Assembly (NCBI GenBank): GCA_013285705.1
Contig: JABDHA010000015.1
Coordinates: forward strand, 1-56,482
Reading direction: 5' to 3'
Length of the DNA stretch: 56,482 nt
Origin: Acidobacteriota bacterium
GTDB taxonomy: Bacteria; Acidobacteriota; Terriglobia; Terriglobales; Acidobacteriaceae
The position numbers and the translations under genes are program-made. This document shows, piece after piece, positions 46,088 to 53,652 of this stretch; the stretch's first letter is position 1; each line of letters opens with the position of its first letter. A model generated the notes under the pieces. That model was not told where the DNA came from and did no database searches. It saw only the letters and a list, made by a program, of their open reading frames with translations.

Positions 46088-48766
46088 TCAGCGGGATGCT
46101 ACCAACTTCGTAGACGAAAGATGTAGCGTCTGCTCCGGAATATTCCATCCAGACACAATGACCACCGCGCCTTCTGCTGCACCGGCCGGGAGTGTAGCCG
46201 TCAATATTCGCGATTCACCCGGCATTAGTTCCACATAATTATCGGACCATACTGCAGGCACAATGTCCTCTCCATGGGTATTACGGGCGGCCACAGAAAC
46301 CTGAAATGCAAGCGCCTTGGAGGGGTTATGTAACCGAATTTGCACTGTTTTTCCATCCGCCGAGGCTTCGAGATGCGATGCAGCTTCTACTTTCGCTGTG
46401 GGTAACTTCTCCAACACGGTCATATCTTCGTGCTGTGTCACAGGCGTGAAAGCCCAGTCTGTCTTCGGCCAATTGAATGCGGTGAGCGTGGATGGAACCC
46501 AGTAAAAATTGCGGCTTACGACTTCGCCTGAGCTCTTCTTCAACGTCAAGTCGACGAAATATATATTCGAGGACGTAGAAAAAACTGCATCTGGAATCGG
46601 GATCGCGCGCAGCGACGTATCTGCAGCCACATCCGTGTGAAGCTCCTTGCTGAATAGTTCTTTCAGATTGGAGTCGTAGACCTTCGCCGCAACCGCAAGA
46701 GCGCCTGCAGGCTGATAAGTGCTATTCACAACAACTACGCTGTGATCGTCGTACGAATACTGAACGTGGAGCGGCTCACAGGCTTTCTTTGTGCCGTAAT
46801 AACCTCCGCCGGTATCGAGGTAATAGTCATATAAGTGCCAGATCACCGAAGGCCATGCATTGTTGAGCATCCACTGAACCACGCCCGTCGATGTGTACTT
46901 ATTCCGGCTGTAGGCCTCGAACATGGCACGCTCGCCATTGTAGGTCATCGCCTGCGAAATGCGTGCGTAGTCCTGGATCGTCTGCGGAGTCCCGTACGTC
47001 GCCTTCATCGCATCGTCAAATGTTCCCAGCGATCTGAATTTTCCGCCGCCGCTATGCAATTCCCACACTGTATTCACTGACGGCCACAGCTGGTCGGAGG
47101 GGATGAACTTTTTCAAGCTGCCAACATTCGGAACCGCAGGGCCGGGACTTGTTTCTGTGTTGAACCCATACCCGCCGCCATACTTGTCCTGATCCATATA
47201 CCAGTAGGAAGGAGCTACGTAGTCGTATGGTCCGCTCATCTTGACGCCGCTTTTACCGCTGACGGTCGTAGGCTTTGCAGATGCGGATGACAACGTAGGA
47301 TTCGGCCAGTGCGTCTGCGCCTCCACGTCCAGATACATCTGCTCCACATCGGCCGGAGGCGGATTATCGCTGCCATTCAACCAGACAAGCAGGCTTGCAT
47401 GATAGCGAATGCGCAACATCTGCGATTGCAGCGAGGCCTTCGCCACCTGGTAATTTTCAGGCGTCCAGTTTTTCCATTGCTCCCACTGGTCGCAGCAGCA
47501 CCACCCCAGCATGACAAGAATTCCCTGCTCGTCGGCGAGATGGAAAAAGTCCTCCGTCTCCAGCTTGCCTTCCAATCGAATCGTATTCAGGTGCATGTCG
47601 CGCACCATCATGAATTGATCGCGCAGATGTTTTGGGTCTTGACGCAGCAGCATATCCTGCGACCATCCGGCACCTCGAATCAAAATCGGCTTGCCATTGA
47701 CATGAAAGAGCCGGTAACCCTTGTCCGTAAGCTCGGAGGTGACCTCGCGTATTCCAAACCGCACTGACTTTTCGTCGGAGACCTTGCCTCCTTCTGTGAA
47801 TTTCAGCGCGAGCGTTTCAAGATGCGGCGTCCCCATCTGGTAGGGCCACCAGACGGTGGGATTTTTGATTTGCAGTTGCTTGTAAGTCTCGGGATCGAAG
47901 ACCACCGTCTTGTCTTCGTGCGGTTGCAGCTCGACAGATTGCTCGATGCGGATTCCTGCAACTGTGCCAGTTACAGTTCCTTTGACTGGCTTGTCTGACG
48001 CATTATGCAACTCAGAATAGACGGTCAAATCCGCCTGCTTAAGCGATATATCGGTGAAGTGCGTCACCGCCATCGGAGAACGCAACGCGACCGGGCCGCT
48101 TGTCACCAGATCGACTGGCCCCCATAAACCCATGTCTTTGTCCGGAGGGCATGGGTTCCAGTCCACCCAGTTGATGCCGAGATCTTTTTCTGTCGGCGCA
48201 AAGGTCTCTACGGCAACCACATTCGGCTTGCCGGGAACGACATTATCCGTTACGTCGAATTCGTAGGTCCTGTATGCGCCAGCAACCTGCGTCGAATCGG
48301 CAATGCGTTTGCCGTTTACCCAGATATTCGCGCGGTAGTTGATGCCGCCGAACCTCAGCCAGAGCCGGCGCCCCTTTTCCGCTGTGGGAACGGCAAATTC
48401 TTTGCGATACCACCAGCCGCAACGGTATGGGCTGTCGTCCGGCATCGGCAGTCTGGAAAAGTTATTGCCCATGGGATAGGTGGTTCCAGGAATATCGCGC
48501 AGATTAGTGCCGAAATAGGGGTCTTTATAGGTGCCAGCGGCTACCTGTACTGCGAGCACCGTAGCCGGCACGCTCGTCACATACCAGCCTTCCGGATGAT
48601 AGGCAACGGTTGAAATCTTCTCGCCTTCAGCCTGGAGCTTGCAGCCGGACTGCACGCTCCAGCCTTCGTGAAGAGCCGTCACAGGCGAAGCATCTGCACG
48701 TGCAGAAAGAGTGAACATTGACGCAAGAGTGAAAACAGCAAAACAGCCCACTATCTTTTGCAACAT
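46088..48766 (-). CDS. secreted GH2 glycosidase, exo-beta-D-glucosaminidase-like
   Basis: An 892-residue exported enzyme (signal peptide GCFAVFTLASMFTLSARA). Order: sugar-binding domain (about 30-220; GWWYRKEFAVP, GINYRANIWVNGKRIA), Ig-like domain, TIM barrel, two C-terminal Ig-like domains. Instead of the usual Asn-Glu acid/base doublet, the barrel has Ser466-Asp467 in VWLNGSDNPPP; the nucleophile is Glu538 in GFNTETSPG. That Ser-Asp doublet marks the exo-beta-D-glucosaminidase (exochitosanase) subfamily of GH2, and the spacing of the two acids (71 residues) is close to that family's (CsxA Asp469/Glu541 as I recall). Substrate: terminal glucosamine from chitosan-type chains, or a related beta-linked amino sugar or mannoside. 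It follows the receptor gene by 27 nt and the permease follows by 42 nt. Confidence 0.85.
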   Translation of the reverse strand: MLQKIVGCFAVFTLASMFTLSARADASPVTALHEGWSVQSGCKLQAEGEKISTVAYHPEGWYVTSVPATVLAVQVAAGTYKDPYFGTNLRDIPGTTYPMGNNFSRLPMPDDSPYRCGWWYRKEFAVPTAEKGRRLWLRFGGINYRANIWVNGKRIADSTQVAGAYRTYEFDVTDNVVPGKPNVVAVETFAPTEKDLGINWVDWNPCPPDKDMGLWGPVDLVTSGPVALRSPMAVTHFTDISLKQADLTVYSELHNASDKPVKGTVTGTVAGIRIEQSVELQPHEDKTVVFDPETYKQLQIKNPTVWWPYQMGTPHLETLALKFTEGGKVSDEKSVRFGIREVTSELTDKGYRLFHVNGKPILIRGAGWSQDMLLRQDPKHLRDQFMMVRDMHLNTIRLEGKLETEDFFHLADEQGILVMLGWCCCDQWEQWKNWTPENYQVAKASLQSQMLRIRYHASLLVWLNGSDNPPPADVEQMYLDVEAQTHWPNPTLSSASAKPTTVSGKSGVKMSGPYDYVAPSYWYMDQDKYGGGYGFNTETSPGPAVPNVGSLKKFIPSDQLWPSVNTVWELHSGGGKFRSLGTFDDAMKATYGTPQTIQDYARISQAMTYNGERAMFEAYSRNKYTSTGVVQWMLNNAWPSVIWHLYDYYLDTGGGYYGTKKACEPLHVQYSYDDHSVVVVNSTYQPAGALAVAAKVYDSNLKELFSKELHTDVAADTSLRAIPIPDAVFSTSSNIYFVDLTLKKSSGEVVSRNFYWVPSTLTAFNWPKTDWAFTPVTQHEDMTVLEKLPTAKVEAASHLEASADGKTVQIRLHNPSKALAFQVSVAARNTHGEDIVPAVWSDNYVELMPGESRILTATLPAGAAEGAVVIVSGWNIPEQTLHLSSTKLVASR

Positions 48767-48793
48767 GCAGATACGTCCCCCGGGAACAGAGAT

Positions 48794-51700
48794 TTAGAAA
48801 TTAAACTTTAATGCTAATTGCAAGATACGCTTTTCGCCTGCGCCCAGAACCTGGCCGGTTGTGCCGTCATCCTGAGTAACGTCGACGTTATTGTAGTTCG
48901 TGTGATTCCATATGTTGAACGCCTCGGCACGGAATTGGAACGCCGAGCTTTCATAGACCTTGATGTTCTTCAAAAATGAAAGGTCCCACCGCTCGCTTCC
49001 AGGCCCAAGGATCGTTGCGCGCGGCGCGTTGCCCCCGCGGAACGCGTCCGTAGGCACATCAGTGAACGCGGTGGTGTTATACCACTGCGCAATCGTATGC
49101 GGAGCGTGGCTGTTGGGATTGGCTACCTGATCCGGACGGGTAGAATGCGGAGCAGTCGCCGAAGTAAAGACGCCCAGGCCACCCGGATCGACGGAAGAGT
49201 TACCTACCGGCGAGAGCCACTGCCCTGACTGCAGTTCAATAATGCCGGAGAACTCCCAGCCGCCGAGAGTATGGCCGACTAAGCCCTTCTGCTGGGAGAA
49301 AAACGGCAACTCATACACAAAGTTCGCGTTGAAGACATTGCGCCGGTCGAAGCGTGATGGTCCATATTCTGACGTAAGGTTGTATGTGTTTTGCGGCACA
49401 GGCAAGTTACCACCCGGTTCGTCGGGCCGGTTGGTAAGCGACTTTGACCATGTGTAGTTAATTCCAACAAGCGAACCGGCGCGAAAGCGCTTCTGCAGGC
49501 TGGCCTGAAGCGAATTGTAGTTCGAGCTGTAGATCGACTCATAAACATCGATCGGTCCATAGCCCTGATAGGGACGAATGATGTTCAGCAGATTTTCATT
49601 GTTGGCATTCATCTGCACAGCCCCAGCACCGGTGGTACCGCCGAGTTGGCTCTGAATCACAGCATTGTTTGCATACACACCCGGTAATGGTTGATTGATG
49701 TCCGCCTGCGAAAGCTGATGCGTGCCTTTGGAGCCGTAATAACCGAGATCGACGATTACGTCGTAAGGAATCTGTCGCTGCACATCGAGATCCCACATCT
49801 GCGTATAAGGCTGATGCCACTGCGTCGCCACACCGCCCAAACTCTGGACACTGTTATTTGCCGCAGCGCCTCCGCCTGGTGCACTGAATGGAGCATTGTT
49901 GATGGTTGTGCCACCTACGAACGGAGGATTGATGAACTCGTTGTTCTCGAGGAATCCTACTCCCGGCGACTCGACAAACAATCCATAGCCGCCACGAACG
50001 GCTGTCAGTTGCGTTCCAAACGGATCCCAGGAGAAGCCGATCCGAGGCTGAACTCCGCTATACGACTGACGAGCGATGGCGGTTCCATAGGGCGAATTAT
50101 GGGCTCCGTTTCCTCCGCCGCCGACAATAATGCCATTCAGTGCATCGTAATTGGGGTTCGTCGAGTTGGTTCCACTGCAGGGCTGCGTTGCCGGAGTGCA
50201 GATATTGCCGGCGTTGTCGATCACAGGAGCATTGGCTGCGTTATACAAAGCTGGATCGAAGTTCGTCGCCTGGTTGTTGCCGTCAGTAGGCTGCCGGTAG
50301 AGAGCGTAGCGTACACCGTAATTGATCGTTAGAGTCGGACGGATATGGTATTCATCCTGCCCGTAAAACTCGAATTGATTCTGAAAGATGACAGCACGAA
50401 AATCGACGGCGCTTTGTGTGAAGTTGGATGACTGCCCGAGGAGAAAGAGCGCAAACTCCTGCTGAAATTCGGTGGCGCCTGAAGCTGGCGGCGTGGCCGC
50501 GAAGGCAAACGTTCCTGCATTATTCGATGCGGAATTCTCCGACTTCTCGTAGTGATTGTAGGAGAAGCCGAACTTCAAGCTGTGCTTCCCTGCGGTCTTT
50601 GTGAGGTTGTCAAAGATGTTGTTGTTCTTGTTGTAATCCTTGTACGTTCCAAAGCCAAAAAAGCTGGCGTTGGGTGCGCCGAACTGGATGCTGGGAATAC
50701 GATTCAGTGTTTCGGGAAACGGTAATTGTATTGCTGCCGCAACATCCGGGGAGTTGCTGGCCGCAAGTTGCCCGCTATTCGTGCTGAGCACTGCACCGTA
50801 GGACCACGCATACTCCACTTCGTTCAGCAGCGTCGGGTTAATCGTCCAGGTGAGATTGCCGACGATATTTTTACCCGGCGAATTGGTCGTGGTTTGCGCA
50901 ATGTTCGGCAGAGGATTGCCATTGAAGAGACCGCCACCCTCAACGGTCGGAATCGAATCCTGAATATAACGGGCAAATCCGGACAGCTTGGAATTAAACG
51001 TATGGTCTACGCGGAAGATCTCCTGCTGGAAATTGAAGACATTTGCTGCATTGGAAAAAAGCTGGTCAGTACTGCTATCTTGCGGCAGCGGCAGGTGAGA
51101 ATAGACGTCCTTGAGATAAGCCGCGGCTGCGGGATCGATGTTGGTCACCTGTGTAATCAACTGGCCGGGACAGCTTCCGTCGGGGTTGGGATAGGTATTG
51201 CAAACTGGCGTCGAAAAGATGCCCGTGCGCTCCTGTGCATTCGGGGCGGTGCCGGTAACCGGATTGGACTGAATGACGCGGCGTAGCTCTTCGGAGTAAA
51301 AGAAGAAAGTGCGATTGCGAGCATCGTTGTAAACGTGCGGGATGAAAACAGGACCGCCGATCGTCCAGCCGAAATCGTTATAGCGGAATGGCGTACGATC
51401 CGCGATAGGGTCCTGCTGTTTGTTGCCCCAGTCATTCGCGTCGAGCACATCGTTGCGGAAAAACTCGTACAGTCCGCCGTGAAACTTGGAGGTTCCCGAG
51501 CGGGTGATGACGTTGATCTGGCCACCGGCACCGCGTCCATATTCGGCGTTGTAGTTGCCGCGCAGCACTTTGAACTCGTCGATTGCGTCGACGCTGGGAT
51601 AGTTCAGCAAAGAAAAGTTGCCGCCGCGATCCACATTGTCCGCGCCGTCAATCGACCAGTTATTCTGCGTACCGAAGCTGCCATTGAGCGAGAATGCAGT

Positions 51701-52297
51701 CTCATTTGTGTTGCCATTGGGAGCGCTCACGCCAGCATATAGCGCATCGCCGATATCGCCGGTCACACCCGGCATCAGCGCCACCAGTTCTTCGTAGTTG
51801 CGGCTTTGCAGCGCCAGTTCGCGCACCTGCGTGCCGGTAATGAGTCCGGTCGCGGCAGCCGATTGCGTGTCTACCTGCAGCGCATTCGCCTGGACGGAGA
51901 TGGTCTCAGTGGCAGCACCGATCTCGAGGGCTCCGTTCACGCTGAGCTTGTCGTTTACGTTGAGGGTGATGCCCGACTCCGTAATTTTCTTGAAGTTCGG
52001 AGCTTCGATCGTCACCGAATACTTCCCAATCGGGAGCAGCGGAGCTGAGTACTCGCCCGCTTTATTGGTCGTCACGACGCGTTCTATCGCGCCGCGGTCC
52101 GTGTTCGTGATGGTAACTTTCGCTCCGGGCACCACTGCGCCAGAGCTGTCTGTGACGGTACCTAGAATTGTTCCTGTGACTTCCTGCGCGACAAGCGCGA
52201 TGGAACAGCATAGAAGAACTGCGAAAGCGAATGACGCCGAAATCGCCCGGGTGTAGCGACGGGTTCTGCGGCACAAAGCGGAAATACCGAACTGCAT
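48794..52297 (-). CDS. TonB-dependent receptor, Oar-like
   Basis: A 1167-residue outer-membrane receptor of the acidobacterial Oar-like type. Signal peptide ISASFAFAVLLCCSIALVAQ; then a carboxypeptidase-regulatory-like domain (about 40-120; GTVTDSSGAVVPGAKVTITNT, quoted in part VPGAKVTI, AGEYSAPLLPIGKYSV), plug (about 140-270; LALQSRNYEELVALMPGV, GNYNAEYGRGAGGQINVITRSG in part: YGRGAGGQINV), and the 22-strand-type barrel ending LQLALKFNF. It takes up large ligands, probably oligosaccharides here. The start at 52297 is chosen over 52345 because GGAGGG stands upstream and the signal peptide follows. First gene of the operon, behind promoter and operator at 52395-52447. Confidence 0.93.
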   Translation of the reverse strand: MQFGISALCRRTRRYTRAISASFAFAVLLCCSIALVAQEVTGTILGTVTDSSGAVVPGAKVTITNTDRGAIERVVTTNKAGEYSAPLLPIGKYSVTIEAPNFKKITESGITLNVNDKLSVNGALEIGAATETISVQANALQVDTQSAAATGLITGTQVRELALQSRNYEELVALMPGVTGDIGDALYAGVSAPNGNTNETAFSLNGSFGTQNNWSIDGADNVDRGGNFSLLNYPSVDAIDEFKVLRGNYNAEYGRGAGGQINVITRSGTSKFHGGLYEFFRNDVLDANDWGNKQQDPIADRTPFRYNDFGWTIGGPVFIPHVYNDARNRTFFFYSEELRRVIQSNPVTGTAPNAQERTGIFSTPVCNTYPNPDGSCPGQLITQVTNIDPAAAAYLKDVYSHLPLPQDSSTDQLFSNAANVFNFQQEIFRVDHTFNSKLSGFARYIQDSIPTVEGGGLFNGNPLPNIAQTTTNSPGKNIVGNLTWTINPTLLNEVEYAWSYGAVLSTNSGQLAASNSPDVAAAIQLPFPETLNRIPSIQFGAPNASFFGFGTYKDYNKNNNIFDNLTKTAGKHSLKFGFSYNHYEKSENSASNNAGTFAFAATPPASGATEFQQEFALFLLGQSSNFTQSAVDFRAVIFQNQFEFYGQDEYHIRPTLTINYGVRYALYRQPTDGNNQATNFDPALYNAANAPVIDNAGNICTPATQPCSGTNSTNPNYDALNGIIVGGGGNGAHNSPYGTAIARQSYSGVQPRIGFSWDPFGTQLTAVRGGYGLFVESPGVGFLENNEFINPPFVGGTTINNAPFSAPGGGAAANNSVQSLGGVATQWHQPYTQMWDLDVQRQIPYDVIVDLGYYGSKGTHQLSQADINQPLPGVYANNAVIQSQLGGTTGAGAVQMNANNENLLNIIRPYQGYGPIDVYESIYSSNYNSLQASLQKRFRAGSLVGINYTWSKSLTNRPDEPGGNLPVPQNTYNLTSEYGPSRFDRRNVFNANFVYELPFFSQQKGLVGHTLGGWEFSGIIELQSGQWLSPVGNSSVDPGGLGVFTSATAPHSTRPDQVANPNSHAPHTIAQWYNTTAFTDVPTDAFRGGNAPRATILGPGSERWDLSFLKNIKVYESSAFQFRAEAFNIWNHTNYNNVDVTQDDGTTGQVLGAGEKRILQLALKFNF

Positions 52298-52394
52298 GGA
52301 ATGGGGCCCTCCAAAAAATTGACCGGGACGCGCGGCATCTCCCACCGCGTTACACGGTCTTACTCCGTTTGATTTTTCTTTGGTCGAGAGCAGA

Positions 52395-52416
52395 AATATT
52401 CAAACGATTGAATATT
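52395..52416. promoter_or_regulatory. probable LacI-family operator of the receptor operon
   Basis: Perfect 9-bp arms AATATTCAA (52395-52403) and TTGAATATT (52408-52416) around ACGA, giving the central CG that LacI-family operators normally have. It lies directly downstream of the promoter elements and 98 nt before the receptor start; the LacI gene ends 57 nt away. Confidence 0.75.
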
Positions 52417-52417
52417 G

Positions 52418-52447
52418 GAAATATCGTTATCTCTACACTGTTGTCAA
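52418..52447 (-). promoter_or_regulatory. sigma70 promoter of the receptor operon
   Basis: Perfect -35 TTGACA (52442-52447, minus strand) and a -10 in GATATTTC (52418-52425), best as GATATT, ATATTT or TATTTC with a 16-18 nt spacer. The -10 is right beside the operator. Confidence 0.6.
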
Positions 52448-52473
52448 GGGGAAAGTAAAAGTTAGAGGGAAGG

Positions 52474-53544
52474 TTATTTTGGCTGGGTCGAATCGCGAAT
52501 GACGATTGACGGGGACAGAAGCTGCAAAACAGGCGTGGTGGAACGCTTATCCTCGTCTTCGCGAACCGATTTCAGAATCCACTGCGTGCCGATCGCACCC
52601 ATCTCTTCCATCGGCTGGCAGATGGTCGTGATTGCGGGCGTGCTGAAGGCTGCGGGCGGCACGCCATCAAACCCAATCACCGAGCAGTCTTCCGGAACAC
52701 GTACTCCAGCCTGCATGAGTGCACGCAGCGCGCCAAGAGCCGTGAGATCGTCGAATGCCATCAGCGCCGTGAACTTGCGCCGCGAACGGATCAGGTCGTT
52801 CGTCAACTCGATGCCGCCATCGAACCCAGAGTTGGCGTCGAGCATTTCCGGCAGTTGCCGAATCAGCTTTGGATCGAGGGGCATGTCATGTTCGACGGCG
52901 AATTTCTCGATTCCCTTCCAGCGGTTGACGCTGTCATGCAGACTTTCCGGTCCGCGGATGAATGCGATCTTTCGGTGGCCAAGCTGATAGAGGTGATCCA
53001 GCGCAGCATACGCTCCAGCCGAGTTGTCCACAAGAACGGAGCTGATGCGGCTTGCTGTCAGATCGCGACCAATCACAACGGTTGGAATATTGTGCTTCTC
53101 CATGTCGGTCAACAGGTCTGTTTCGGCAAACAGCCAGTTGGCGACAACGATCAGTCCCTCCACGCGCCGATCAATCAGCATTTCGAGGTAGCCCTCGAAT
53201 TGCTTTCGCTCGTTGTTCGCATCCATGATGATCGGCAGATAGTCCGTCGGATGGAGCGTCTTCTCGATTCCGCGCAGGATCAGCGTGCAGAAGGGGTCGG
53301 AGATGTCGAAGATCATTACGCCGATGGTGTGGCTGCGGCGGCTCCGCAGTGAACGGGCAAAGGCGTCGGGCCGATAGCCCAGCGCCTTCGCCGTCTTGCG
53401 GATATGTTCCTTGGTGGTAGCGGCAACATAGCGCGAGAGAGGCGCCTCGTTGAGAACGATCGAGACAGTAGATGCTGAGAAGCCACTCTTGCGGGCTACA
53501 TCGAGAATCGTTACCCGGGTAGATGCCTGCTTGCGGCCAGCCAA
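52474..53544 (-). CDS. LacI-family transcriptional regulator
   Basis: A 356-residue repressor: N-terminal HTH (about 11-60; TILDVARKSGFSASTVSIVLN, in part SGFSASTVSIVLN; KALGYRPDAFARSLRSRRSHTIGV) followed by a periplasmic-binding-protein-like effector domain with two lobes (MIFDISDPFCTLILRGIE, LVDNSAGAYAALDHLYQLGHRKIAFI, ALMAFDDLTALGALRALMQAGVRVPEDCSVIGFD in part: SVIGFDGVPPAAFSTPAITTI). The TTG start at 53544 has AAGGA 8 nt upstream. It lies between the beta-galactosidase-like gene and the receptor operon, all on one strand, so it is the best candidate to bind the palindromes at 52395 and 55991. The effector is probably a sugar from the degraded glycan. Confidence 0.93.
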   Translation of the reverse strand: MAGRKQASTRVTILDVARKSGFSASTVSIVLNEAPLSRYVAATTKEHIRKTAKALGYRPDAFARSLRSRRSHTIGVMIFDISDPFCTLILRGIEKTLHPTDYLPIIMDANNERKQFEGYLEMLIDRRVEGLIVVANWLFAETDLLTDMEKHNIPTVVIGRDLTASRISSVLVDNSAGAYAALDHLYQLGHRKIAFIRGPESLHDSVNRWKGIEKFAVEHDMPLDPKLIRQLPEMLDANSGFDGGIELTNDLIRSRRKFTALMAFDDLTALGALRALMQAGVRVPEDCSVIGFDGVPPAAFSTPAITTICQPMEEMGAIGTQWILKSVREDEDKRSTTPVLQLLSPSIVIRDSTQPK

Positions 53545-53652
53545 AATGGTTCGTCCTTATGGGAATGAGAGTCTACGTGAATCACAAAGCATAGCACCCG
53601 CAGTCTTTTTTTATCAGACTAAACCGCGTCTCTCATTATGAGGCGCCGGCCC

